Shown here in pieces: positions 55,912-64,000 of a stretch of DNA of 64,000 nucleotides; the stretch's first letter is position 1, and every line of letters starts with the position of its first letter. The notes under the pieces were generated by a model. That model was not told the DNA's origin. It searched no databases and saw nothing but the letters and a program-made list of their open reading frames with translations. The stretch lies in assembly GCF_014635045.1 (NCBI RefSeq), contig NZ_BMCF01000007.1, positions 35,776 to 99,775 on the forward strand. Direction: 5' to 3'. The DNA comes from Staphylococcus nepalensis. Its GTDB lineage: Bacteria; Bacillota; Bacilli; Staphylococcales; Staphylococcaceae. A program made the position numbers and the translations under genes.

Positions 55912-56061
55912 TCCTTTAACGATAGACTACAAGCTTTATAGAACCAAGTTGCTTTGGCTAATTTGAAATGTAGCAACCTAGTAATTAACCCATTTTATGT
56001 CTCTCTTTTACACGGGGGGAATTTTACAAATTAAATGGATTCCTCGCTATATCGACCTTTG

Positions 56062-56730
56062 TTATGATTGGTATTGCTTCAAGAGCGCTTGGTAAAAGTC
56101 GTTAAGTGCTTTATTGTCACTCACTTGGAACATTTCATTTGGTCTTAAGTTTGGATCTTTGCCATTATGATCTTTAGGTGCAAAACCAGAGGACAATGTA
56201 ACATCTTCTGAGTGCGTAAACTCATATTCGTATACCTTGCCATTATCTGCAAATAAATATTTTGTGACAGGTTTGTTCGTATCCGCCACTTTATTATAAC
56301 CTTCAATATTAGATAAAGTTTCTGCATCTTTATCTATACCCGTTGTTCCTTTATGGGATGTATAAGTTACCGCCCCTGTTACTGTATGCAAATCGAATGC
56401 TTTCGCCCCAGGTTTGTCTCTATTACTCACTTGAATTTCACCATCTTCGCTACCAGCGTACCAATCTCCATCAGACATACTACCATTACCAAAATAACGG
56501 TTTGAGACAGCTTTATGATTATCTTTTTCATGCTCATCAAGCCATGATAAGAGCTCTTTTTTAATCATTTTTTTATCTTTATCTGTAATAAGTTCTTTGG
56601 AAGATTGAGTTTTTTCAGTATGAGCGGCTTTCTCCTCCGATTGCTGCGTTGTTTGTTTGCTATTACTAAAACTAGCTAAAACGAGACAGAACAATGTCAT
56701 GAATGTGATGCATTTTACTATTTGTTTCAC
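56062..56730 (-). CDS. Secreted DUF4767-family protein with lost lipobox
   Basis: The 222-residue protein starts with a signal peptide (KQIVKCITFMTLFCLVLASFSNSKQTTQQSEE). Relatives are lipoproteins with LxGC at this point; here LASF lacks the cysteine, so it is probably secreted rather than lipid-anchored. Residues about 50-220 match DUF4767: KELLSWLDEHEKDNHKAVSNRYF and a conserved DGDWYAGSEDGEIQVS, then KYLFADNGKVYEYEFTHSEDVTLSSGFAPKDHNG. Function is unknown. It lies next to the secreted phosphatase-like gene. Confidence 0.75.
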   Translation of the reverse strand: MKQIVKCITFMTLFCLVLASFSNSKQTTQQSEEKAAHTEKTQSSKELITDKDKKMIKKELLSWLDEHEKDNHKAVSNRYFGNGSMSDGDWYAGSEDGEIQVSNRDKPGAKAFDLHTVTGAVTYTSHKGTTGIDKDAETLSNIEGYNKVADTNKPVTKYLFADNGKVYEYEFTHSEDVTLSSGFAPKDHNGKDPNLRPNEMFQVSDNKALNDFYQALLKQYQS

Positions 56731-56809
56731 TATATATCAAACCTCAATTTCCCAAGAAATCAAACGACCTAAGCTAGGCTAATATCAGCTAACTTAGGCA
56801 TTGATTTAA

Positions 56810-58612
56810 TTATTTATTGTTTTTTTGAATACCAAATTCGTCTACTAATTCAATATTACGCTGTTCACCGTCGTTGATATCGCCATTTAATTGATAGATT
56901 TTAACTTTTAATGTATTACCTTCTACTTCATAAACTGAGAAGTTTTGCGAAGAAGAATCACGGTTATTTGAATGACTATCTTTAAATGCATCTGTTTCTT
57001 GAGGTTGTTTACCTACTTTAAATAGACTGTTATAGTGTTCTAAATCTTTTTCAGTTAACCAACTCAATTCTGGTCTCACTTTTTTAATATGCTCTAATGA
57101 ACGATCATAAATACTGTCATACTCTTTTGTACCGCCTGTATTTGGTAACACATACACTGAACCTTTTGGATTATTATAATAAGTTACGTTATCATCACCA
57201 ACAAATTGCTTCGTATCTTCTTTTTTAGCATTAACGAAACTGTTTTTAGTTGAAGTATGTTCAAGTGGATGCGTACGAGATAATACATGATCATGGCCTT
57301 GTAACACTAAATCAACATCTAAATCATCTATTTCTTTTGTAAGTTCTTTTCTAATTTTCTTCACGTCTTCGTCTGATAAAGCGTGGTAAGATTTAGAATA
57401 CATTGGTTTGTGTAAATTTAACACAACCCAATTTGCCCCATTGTCACGTGCTTTTTTGATATCTTTCTTAATCCATTCCATCTGTTTTTTACCAATGGCT
57501 TTTTCATCTGGATTGTCTTTAGATTTTTTATTGTCATTGGTATTTGCAACAACCATGTGAGCACCATTATAATCAAATGAATAATAAGAGCCGCCATTAA
57601 CCTCATCATTCTCTTTCGGCACGTTCACGTGTTCGTTGAACTTAGTTAATAATTTCTCATCCTCTTCGTTCAGCGCATATTCATCATGATTCCCTGCTGC
57701 AGCAACGACTGGCAATGACATGAATGAAGGTCTGGACTGCTCATATAAATCTTTCCATTCATCCTCAACTTCTGCTGTTTCTACAAAATCACCTGTGTGT
57801 AAAGCAAAGCTTGGATCTCCGGCAGTTTGAATTGCATTCATTAATGTATCAGCGCCAAATGTTGCTTCGTTTCTTACATGCTCATTCCAAAATGCGTTTT
57901 GTGTATCTGTATATTGTACGAAATTAAATGGGTCACCTTTTTTACCAGCCGTTTTAAATTGTCCTATCTGGCTCTTTCCCCCTTTTTCACTACCTACTTT
58001 ATAATAGTATTTCGTATTCGGTTTTAAATCTTTTGCCTGCGCTTTGTATGTATATTCTGCTTCGCTTATTAAATTTGTTTTACCATGCTTATCACCGCTC
58101 ATCCATTCCGGTCCACCAGCATGTTTATCTGTATAATAACCGTTTACTTTTTCCTCGCCATTTCTGTCTTTGATAGGTTCACCTTCATCATTTTTAGCAA
58201 TGTCTTTAAAAATAATATGACCATGTTTATCTCTTTCAAGATATTTTGATTTCACTTTTTTAGGTTTCACATCAAATGTTTTTGCGTTTTTAAAGTTTTT
58301 TGACTCTGATACCCATACTTTTGAATCTTCAAATTTATCTGAGGTATACCAACTAAATCCCATTTCTGTCTGAGGGTTCCCATTTATATTTGTAATAACA
58401 CGATTGGGTTTATTCTGTTTCTTTATATCTGCAACTTCAGGCTTTTTATCTAATAGTTTGATTTTATTATCATTTTCTTGTTGTGTTGTTGTAGTATTGT
58501 CTGTCGGTTTTCCAGCGCCACTAGCCTGTGCTGTTTGTGGGGTAATAATAAGACTAAATAATAAGACAAAACTCGTTGCAGCACGAAATGCAATCGATTG
58601 ATGCTTTTTCAT
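56810..58612 (-). CDS. Secreted purple-acid-phosphatase-like metallophosphoesterase
   Basis: This 600-residue protein has a signal peptide (SIAFRAATSFVLLFSLIITPQTAQASG). An N-terminal fibronectin-III-like domain has the purple acid phosphatase phrase PNRVITNINGNPQTEMGFSWYTS, then NTKYYYKVG. The catalytic domain motifs are FVQYTDTQNAFW, LHTGDFVE, AAAGNHDEY, VVLNLHKPMYS and LQGHDHVLSRTHP, the metal ligands of the family. It should cleave phosphate esters outside the cell. AGAGGAGG fixes the ATG at 58612; the frame opens earlier without a site. A perfect palindrome lies upstream. Confidence 0.88.
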   Translation of the reverse strand: MKKHQSIAFRAATSFVLLFSLIITPQTAQASGAGKPTDNTTTTQQENDNKIKLLDKKPEVADIKKQNKPNRVITNINGNPQTEMGFSWYTSDKFEDSKVWVSESKNFKNAKTFDVKPKKVKSKYLERDKHGHIIFKDIAKNDEGEPIKDRNGEEKVNGYYTDKHAGGPEWMSGDKHGKTNLISEAEYTYKAQAKDLKPNTKYYYKVGSEKGGKSQIGQFKTAGKKGDPFNFVQYTDTQNAFWNEHVRNEATFGADTLMNAIQTAGDPSFALHTGDFVETAEVEDEWKDLYEQSRPSFMSLPVVAAAGNHDEYALNEEDEKLLTKFNEHVNVPKENDEVNGGSYYSFDYNGAHMVVANTNDNKKSKDNPDEKAIGKKQMEWIKKDIKKARDNGANWVVLNLHKPMYSKSYHALSDEDVKKIRKELTKEIDDLDVDLVLQGHDHVLSRTHPLEHTSTKNSFVNAKKEDTKQFVGDDNVTYYNNPKGSVYVLPNTGGTKEYDSIYDRSLEHIKKVRPELSWLTEKDLEHYNSLFKVGKQPQETDAFKDSHSNNRDSSSQNFSVYEVEGNTLKVKIYQLNGDINDGEQRNIELVDEFGIQKNNK

Positions 58613-58700
58613 ATGATATCCTCCTCTAACTATTTCTTTATGGTCTTGTCTCATCATTTTAGCAATACTCTTTTAACCCTATATTAAGTACGTATTTAAT

Positions 58701-58715
58701 ATGTAAATTTTACAT
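58701..58715. promoter_or_regulatory. Palindrome upstream of the phosphatase-like gene
   Basis: ATGTAAA-T-TTTACAT is perfect, with flanking TTAA on both sides, about 90 bases before the start codon. It looks like a repressor or activator site; the regulator is unknown. TTTACA also fits a PhoP half-site, but a full repeat set is not present. Confidence 0.4.
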
Positions 58716-58925
58716 TAAAGTTATATATTTATATGAACATAAAATTATTTTATATAACCAAAAATCAGAAGCGATTATTAAATAATAAGAAATAAAAATA
58801 CGATTATAAAGCTAAACTACTATACATATATTTTAAAAAGATGGTTTTGCGAAAGAGGTAAATATATAGTTTATGAAAATAGGCTTAATTCATCACACGA
58901 AATCTTAAAAAACTAATAACAATCA

Positions 58926-58965
58926 AAAGGCTATATACAATATATCAAACTTTGTATATAGCCCT
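58926..58965 (-). terminator. Terminator after the orphan gene at 59126
   Basis: GGCTATATACAA pairs with TTGTATATAGCC around an 11-base loop. On the minus strand it is followed by TTTTG. Confidence 0.72.
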
Positions 58966-59125
58966 AATTTGATATATAAGTATTTTATATATCAAACGAA
59001 TATTCAGTATTTTAAATTAATAAAACAATCATAAATTTATAATAGTCGAGATTTGATAGTAGTGATGAATAAAATTTCATATTGGTTAAAGCATTGATTC
59101 TGTGAATAAGTTAATTTATAGTAGC

Positions 59126-59494
59126 TCAATCTCTTATGTTGAAACTTTTCACTTGAATTTTAGCCAAATCGATACTTATTAGCGTATTATTTTCTTCTTG
59201 AACAAAATTGAATTCTGTTTTAAGGTAAGCCTTGCTATCAGAAAAATAATATTTAACCATATACTTATTTTTATGCTTAAAATATTCATAAGAATAATTA
59301 GGTGTAATAAAATGGAAGATTTTTGCTAAATAACTATTTTTTATATATTTATTAATGCTTTGGTAAGTGTCATTTGTATATAATTTTTTTCGAAGCGTTT
59401 CTAAATCTTTAGCACACAGTAAATTACAAAATCGTTGTACATCTCGTTGAATGATACTGGTTATAAAATCTTCAATACATTTTTCTATTTTCAC
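59126..59494 (-). CDS. Small orphan protein of unknown function
   Basis: The frame reaches back to 59518, but GGGG is spaced eight bases before a GTG at 59494, giving a 122-residue protein starting VKIEKCIEDFITSIIQRDVQRFCNLLCAKDLETLRKKL. It is rich in Lys, Tyr and Phe, has no signal peptide or clear membrane segment, and ends with a beta-rich stretch (YMVKYYFSDSKAYLKTEFNFVQEENNTLISIDLAKI). The shape is loosely like an NTF2-type or ketosteroid-isomerase-like fold. I do not recognise a family. It lies alone in an AT-rich stretch. Confidence 0.5.
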   Translation of the reverse strand: MKIEKCIEDFITSIIQRDVQRFCNLLCAKDLETLRKKLYTNDTYQSINKYIKNSYLAKIFHFITPNYSYEYFKHKNKYMVKYYFSDSKAYLKTEFNFVQEENNTLISIDLAKIQVKSFNIRD

Positions 59495-60126
59495 GGTATC
59501 AACCCCTAAATATATCATTGTAATCTTTTAAACGTTAAATCAAAGTTGGAAATAAATATATCATTTTCTAATTTAAGACTTTAATATTTAGAGGAAATAA
59601 TATATGCGGTACAAGAGGAATTAATTATTATTAGTTATATCTTTTATGAGCTACCTTAGCTAGCAATTAATCAACACTCTTTTTTTAAAATGCCTTAGTT
59701 AATGTGCTAATCATTAACTGAAAAAAGCTTAACATTTTTCAATACCATTTTTATACAAATTATTGTTATATGGTCTAAAAATTTTGTTATGGGGCAATAG
59801 ACATCGGTCTGATTAATAATATTTAGTCCATTTCTAAGCAGTAATGTTTCAAATATTTATGGGTCGTGTCACCGTTAGAAATCAAAACATCAGTGTCTCC
59901 AAACAACTTTCTTACTGTACATGTGTTAGAAATAATTAATTCAAATAAATATATAATAAGACGTAACAGAATTTAACCCTGTTATCATATAGACATTCTT
60001 CTAAAATACCTCCAAAAATTATAAAATAGACGGTGAGACCCTGGGAGTAATCTGATATAAATTTCTCTATATTAAATTTCTCACTTTTGATTTTAAAATC
60101 GTTTTGAAGTCCGTATTATTGGTATT
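59495..60126. other. AT-rich gap with a possible gene remnant
   Basis: This 632-base gap is mostly featureless. On the minus strand about 45 codons ending near 59824 read FELIISNTCTVRKLFGDTDVLISNGD and on to HYCLEMD-stop, which looks like the tail of a real protein. It has no start or ribosome binding site, and the family is not recognised. Confidence 0.35.
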
Positions 60127-60567
60127 TTATCTAATAATAAGTGTAGGGACTTCTGTATTTTTGGATATTTTATACGATGCATTTCCTAATGCATCTTTTG
60201 TTTTAAATTTAGTATTTCGGTTACTTAAAACTATTAAATCATAATCTTTTCTCTTTAATTCGTTGAGTACTTCTTTCTTAACGTTGCCACAAATATATTT
60301 TGTTTCGTAACGGAACCCACAAATTTCTAAATCTTCAAGAAAAGGTTTGAATTTCCTTTTTTCTTCCATAACGATTTTTTTAAAATGTTTATTTTGATAA
60401 GCGACAGATTTTTCAAGCAATTGCTGAGGGATGATAACGAGCACAGTTATTAAAGTATCCTCTTCTTTAGCGTCGTTACGCTTATTACTAATAAGGTTAT
60501 TTAGTTCTTTTACGGCCGTTTCAAATTTTTCTTCGCAATCGTACGCTAATAGTATATTTTCATACAT
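60127..60567 (-). CDS. Universal stress protein (UspA) family
   Basis: The 146-residue single-domain USP starts MYENILLAYDCEEKFETAVKELNNLI. The glycine-rich nucleotide loop of ATP-binding USPs (G-x2-G-x9-G-S/T) is altered here to LGNASYKISKNTEVPTLIIR. The middle strand YDLIVLSNRNTKFKTKDAL replaces the usual IVMGxRG. It is therefore a divergent, perhaps non-ATP-binding member. AAAAAAGGAG precedes the start. It is a single gene with long gaps on both sides. Confidence 0.75.
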   Translation of the reverse strand: MYENILLAYDCEEKFETAVKELNNLISNKRNDAKEEDTLITVLVIIPQQLLEKSVAYQNKHFKKIVMEEKRKFKPFLEDLEICGFRYETKYICGNVKKEVLNELKRKDYDLIVLSNRNTKFKTKDALGNASYKISKNTEVPTLIIR

Positions 60568-61324
60568 AATGACACAGACTCCTTTTTTCGCTTAAAGTAA
60601 TCTTTTTACAGATCCCTCATACGAATCATATTATTTTTTAATTAATGGCTTTTATTTTACATATTACCTAGGACTAAGTCTTATAATTGATAGTCCTTTT
60701 CTATAGTTAGAAATTATATTTTGTTAAATTATTGAAATTTTAAATTCGCGTCGAGGGACAGTTTTTATGGCTTATCTTTTAATTAATCACTTTAAGCTAC
60801 AAATTATAGACATCTTAGATTTCTATAATGTGGAGCCTTTATATATTCCAGTGGATTTTTAATTGGTTTGCTATTGGGAATTTATAAATCGTTGATAAAA
60901 GTTAATGTTTTATTAGGAAAGTTTGTTTACTTGAATAGTTCTATTTTTTAAAAATAAGAGTTTGAACTATCACGTGGAGCTTTATTATCAAAATGTGCGT
61001 TTTTTGCTAGTTTTTTTATATTAACTATTATGCGCATATGGAGTATCGATTAATTATTATATATTTTTAATCTTTTAAATTCGAACTGTATATATTTATT
61101 ATAAAGAAGCATTGAAGTATTTCCTTACAATTAAATCTACTAAATTGTATACCACCTTTGATTGTTATTAAACATCTAGGGTTCTTTACAAGTATTTTAG
61201 CTATCTTTACATAACCACTACTATATTTACGTGAAGCGTTACATATTTTTAAAAATTATAAAAAGTTATGGTTCAGCCTCAATAAATTATACATAAAGAT
61301 ATACTACATAAAATTGGTTAAATA
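60568..61324. other. Long AT-rich gap between the stress protein and the MBL-fold gene
   Basis: This 757-base gap holds a hairpin at 60670-60701 and a 31-codon plus-strand frame at 60767-60862 with GAGGGA before it (MAYLLINHFKLQIIDILDFY and on). The latter is too short to call. The rest shows no protein-like frame and no clear promoter. Confidence 0.4.
60670..60701 (+). terminator. Terminator-like hairpin in the gap upstream of the stress protein
   Basis: AGGACTA pairs with TAGTCCT across 14 bases and is followed by TTTTC on the plus strand. No plus-strand gene precedes it, so it may be left from lost DNA. Confidence 0.45.
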
Positions 61325-62179
61325 CTAATCATTTTGATTCACGTATTTACCATGCTTTGGCAAAATAATTTCATCTAAATGATTATTTAATTCATCTAGC
61401 TTTCTCTGTGCTTCATGATTTTTTAAAGGACGCCCATGTCCAGTAGTTATTATCTCGGGCTTCAATGCTAATAATTTACGAATTGAGTCTTTGACTTGTG
61501 CCCAATTGGTCGTAAAATATCTAGGGGGTCCATAAATAGCTTGTTTTTGTGTTAAAACATCCTTTAAATTATCTTGTTTAACTGTCGTTATTGCATCTCC
61601 TGCAACCAACAAACTATCCTCCGCTCTGTATAATGATATATGCCCTGGCGTGTGCCCAGGCGTATGCACCCATTTAAAATCTGGCATATAAGGGACACTA
61701 AAATCTTCTGGTAACGCTTTAATATATCCATCTAAATTAATTGCTTTATTCGGAAAAATTTTTGACATTTTTGAAATTAATCCACCATCTACTGTAGCAT
61801 CTGGTGCCGGGTAATCTTTCGCTCCTGTTAAATAAGGCAATTCTTCTGGGTGTGCATAAACTGGCACATCCCAATATTTAATGAGTTCAATAATTGATCC
61901 AACATGATCAAAATGACCATGTGTTAAAATGATTGCTTTTGGTTTTGCATGACTTCCAAAACGTGCTTCTGCTTCGCGGATAATTTCTTTAGACTTTCCA
62001 GGCATACCCGTATCTATTAACACAAATGACTGAGAAGAAGGTTCGCCATAAAATACGATATTAACTATTTGCGTTGTATATTGGTATAAATCTGAGGCAA
62101 TTTCTACGCCTTTTTTACTTTTAATAGATGAAACAGGCAGACTTTTATAATCTTTTCCATAGTACATTACGTTTTGCAT
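61325..62179 (-). CDS. MBL-fold metallo-hydrolase
   Basis: The 284-residue metallo-beta-lactamase fold protein has the zinc motif THGHFDHVGSIIELI (HxHxDH), HTPGHTPGHISLY, LLVAGDAITT and a late TTGHGRPLKNHE. The ligand set is complete, so it is likely an active hydrolase. Family members include glyoxalase II, lactonases and others; the substrate is unknown. Frames start upstream, but AAAGGAG is spaced nine bases before the ATG at 62179. It has no close neighbours. Confidence 0.85.
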   Translation of the reverse strand: MQNVMYYGKDYKSLPVSSIKSKKGVEIASDLYQYTTQIVNIVFYGEPSSQSFVLIDTGMPGKSKEIIREAEARFGSHAKPKAIILTHGHFDHVGSIIELIKYWDVPVYAHPEELPYLTGAKDYPAPDATVDGGLISKMSKIFPNKAINLDGYIKALPEDFSVPYMPDFKWVHTPGHTPGHISLYRAEDSLLVAGDAITTVKQDNLKDVLTQKQAIYGPPRYFTTNWAQVKDSIRKLLALKPEIITTGHGRPLKNHEAQRKLDELNNHLDEIILPKHGKYVNQND

Positions 62180-62752
62180 ATTTAACCGCTCCTTTGTCAT
62201 TTATCTGTTTTCTCTTTGTTAGCGCCATTTAACATTCAAAAGGTTCAAAGTGTTTATAATATATTGCTTAGCTTTATGTTCCCCTTATTAAATTGATTTA
62301 ATTTATTTAACGTCGTCGTCATATCAATTAATCCAAAACATTATTTAAGTTAACTATATCGGCGAAATATAAAATACAGTTTAAGAAATAAGCTGTTCTG
62401 TATAAATCAAAATAAGTTATTTTAAATATATTTTTAAAAAACATATTAGTCTTAATTTTGCCAATAATTCTTAAATTAAACACTTTAATCACTATAGATA
62501 GCAGCGTTTAATTTATAAATCAGTTACATATTTAGTTAATTGGCATACATATTATTTTATGAAGAAACGCATTGAATCATTTATAAAATAATTTCATTTA
62601 ACCATCGTTTAAGTTCTTTTCAATGATTAAACGACCTATCAAACACAAAAAGCGAGTCAGAAATCTATGTCGCTACAAAGATTTCTGGCTCGCGCTCATA
62701 TTAAATATCAATGAATGGGCTTAGTAATCGTATATATTATATCGTTACGGTA
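62180..62752. other. Intergenic region between the MBL-fold gene and the YhgE-like gene
   Basis: This 573-base AT-rich region holds the terminator of the YhgE-like gene (62648-62693) and should hold the MBL-gene promoter near 62200-62300, for which no sure motif was picked. No coding frame was seen. Confidence 0.5.
62648..62693 (-). terminator. Intrinsic terminator after the YhgE/Pip gene
   Basis: GCGAGTCAGAAATCT pairs with AGATTTCTGGCTCGC (one mismatch) around 12 bases. On the minus strand it is followed by TTTTTGTG. Confidence 0.82.
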
Positions 62753-64000
62753 CTATTCCATTACATCACTTTTTTCTGCTTTTTCAGTTGCTTTTCTCAT
62801 CAATGGATCTGTAATCGGCTTAAAGATGACGCCAATTAATAAAAATCCTATACCAAATAATGAGAGTACGGTTAATTTTTCAGTTAAAATTTTAGGGACA
62901 GGTCCACCAACCGCTTCTCTTAATGCGTCTATTGCGTAAGAGAAAGGCAAATAAGGATGGATCGCTTGGAAGAACTCTGGTGTAACTTGAATAGGGAACG
63001 TTCCTCCACCACCTGCAATCTGTAGAACAAGGAAGATGATTGCAATTGCTTTCCCTGGGTTGCCTAACAATGATACTAAAGTATAAACAATTGAAACAAA
63101 TACGATGGAAGAGAATACTGAGATGCCAATAAACCAACCAATTGATTCCACTTGCGCTTTCAGTATCACTATATCTCCAATAGATACGATAAGTGCTTGA
63201 ATGATACCCAACAGATAGAACAATCCACTTTTACCTAAATATATTGCTCTTGTCGATAGATATGGCGCTAATGATTGGTGTTTATTATCTGTCGTTAATA
63301 AGCTCACCATTAGTAACGCACCTACCCATATGGCTAACGCTGTGTAGAATGGCGTACTCGCTGAACCATAGTCTTTCACAGGGAATATATCTTTTTGGTC
63401 TATATCGATTGGATTAGCAATCACGTTCGCTTGTTTTTTTAAATCGTTTTTCAATAAATCTACCATTTTATCTACTGCATCATCATCTTCGATCTCATCA
63501 AATAGATCATTCGCCTTAGCAAGATCTTTTTCAACGTCTGGTAATTGATTACGTGCGAAATCTGCTAAATTGTGTAAGCCTTCTTTAGCCCGTGGTTGAT
63601 TCGCATCTAAAATATCTACTAATTGATCATAACGATTAAATAGTGTAGGTATTGTATTATTTACCGTCGCTGTTGTATCAGACAACTGCTGTTCTAAACC
63701 TGGCAAATCATTTTCGATAAATGACGCGGCGTTCGCAACACTTTGTTCAAATTGCGGGTAAGCATTTTGTGCAATTTCCATTGCATCCATATAACTTTGT
63801 TCAATAACTGGCAGTGCACTTTGAATCGTTTCTATTCTATCTTTGCCAGCAGTTAAAATACTTTCTCCAGAATTTATCACTTGATCTATCGTATTTAATT
63901 TCGATTGAACTGTTGATAGTCTCGTATCACCCTCGTTTAATACGGACATTATATCGTTAGATATGTTGAGCAATCTTTGGTTTAATTCGGTTTTAATATA
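62753..64000 (-). CDS. YhgE/Pip-family membrane protein (N-terminus cut by window edge)
   Basis: The 416 visible codons continue off the right edge with no stop, so the gene starts outside the window. A long soluble coiled-coil-like stretch (repeats of heptad-type leucines, for example LNTIDQVINSGESILTAGKDRIETIQSALPVIEQ) is followed by about six membrane segments. The latter include FYTALAIWVGALLMVSLLTTD and LVLQIAGGGGTFPIQVTPEFFQAIHPYLPFSYAIDALREAVGG, the C-terminal YhgE/Pip (ABC-2-type) signature. Relatives act as phage-infection proteins or in export, often near the type VII system. The function here is unknown. Confidence 0.85.
   Translation of the reverse strand, partial: YIKTELNQRLLNISNDIMSVLNEGDTRLSTVQSKLNTIDQVINSGESILTAGKDRIETIQSALPVIEQSYMDAMEIAQNAYPQFEQSVANAASFIENDLPGLEQQLSDTTATVNNTIPTLFNRYDQLVDILDANQPRAKEGLHNLADFARNQLPDVEKDLAKANDLFDEIEDDDAVDKMVDLLKNDLKKQANVIANPIDIDQKDIFPVKDYGSASTPFYTALAIWVGALLMVSLLTTDNKHQSLAPYLSTRAIYLGKSGLFYLLGIIQALIVSIGDIVILKAQVESIGWFIGISVFSSIVFVSIVYTLVSLLGNPGKAIAIIFLVLQIAGGGGTFPIQVTPEFFQAIHPYLPFSYAIDALREAVGGPVPKILTEKLTVLSLFGIGFLLIGVIFKPITDPLMRKATEKAEKSDVME

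Larger units (their letters stand above)
58613..59125. other. Intergenic region upstream of the phosphatase-like gene
   Basis: This AT-rich 513-base gap holds the palindrome at 58701-58715 and the terminator at 58926-58965. The 120 bases before the phosphatase gene should hold its promoter (TAATAT at about 58681-58686 is a possible -10). No coding frame was seen. Confidence 0.45.

Noticed and set aside
60767..60862. 31-codon plus-strand frame with GAGGGA upstream
   Set aside because: It is too short and without recognisable features; such frames are common by chance in AT-rich DNA.

Overview
The window looks like chromosome from a coagulase-negative Staphylococcus, probably of the S. saprophyticus / S. 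xylosus group. The base composition is low-GC, the ribosome binding sites are strong AGGAGG types, and several genes are staphylococcal: the staphyloxanthin operon crtOPQMN, an IsaB-type secreted antigen domain, a SapS-type acid phosphatase and glcT-ptsG. The species is an inference. No rRNA, tRNA, CRISPR array, intact insertion sequence or prophage was seen. Both window ends cut a gene: a GT4 glycosyltransferase at the left and a YhgE/Pip membrane protein at the right.

Layout. 1-5.3 kb: wall-type glycosyltransferase, glucose PTS ptsG with its antiterminator glcT and a RAT/terminator leader, then a decayed cation-diffusion-facilitator gene. 5.6-10.9 kb: a CMD-family gene, a LysR regulator and a divergent hydroxybutyrate-type dehydrogenase sharing a repeated palindromic operator; acid phosphatase; dicarboxylate transporter. 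11-18.4 kb: a TetR regulator divergent from five hydrolase, decarboxylase and reductase genes that look like an uncharacterised catabolic cluster. 18.5-19.9 kb: 2-hydroxyacid dehydrogenase behind a Rex-like operator, then a cupin. 20.1-24.4 kb: RpiR regulator, lactose-family PTS EIIB/EIIC/EIIA, a small membrane protein and a DUF871 (MupG-like) phosphoglycosidase in one operon. 24.9-25.9 kb: a secreted protein with nine 15-residue Met/Asn/Asp/His repeats joined to an IsaB-like domain.

26.2-33.8 kb: a divergent MurE-like ligase, an ECF sigma factor with its RskA-type anti-sigma factor, two tandem AbgT transporters and a classical sirtuin. 34-39.8 kb: beta-glucoside PTS, 6-phospho-beta-glucosidase and a cytidylate-kinase-like protein behind a perfect cre site, then LysR divergent from a TauE/SafE exporter. 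40-42.8 kb: an operon of two class-M-type sirtuins, with the catalytic His replaced by Gln or Glu, and an HD-domain hydrolase, divergent from an HxlR regulator. 42.8-46.3 kb: Lrp, isochorismatase-family hydrolase, photolyase and a PPOX-type protein.

46.4-54.9 kb: the carotenoid region. crtOPQMN is preceded with almost no gap by a TspO gene and an SDR/DUF2867 gene, behind a sigma-B-like promoter; a second TspO-related membrane protein lies upstream. 55.5-64 kb: DUF1722 protein, DUF4767 protein, purple-acid-phosphatase-like secreted enzyme, then an AT-rich, gene-poor stretch with a small orphan gene, a universal stress protein and an MBL-fold hydrolase, ending in the YhgE/Pip protein.

The most notable content is the sirtuin-sirtuin-HD operon, the TspO-linked carotenoid operon, the repeat-IsaB fusion, the DUF871/lactose-PTS operon and the divergent Mur ligase.
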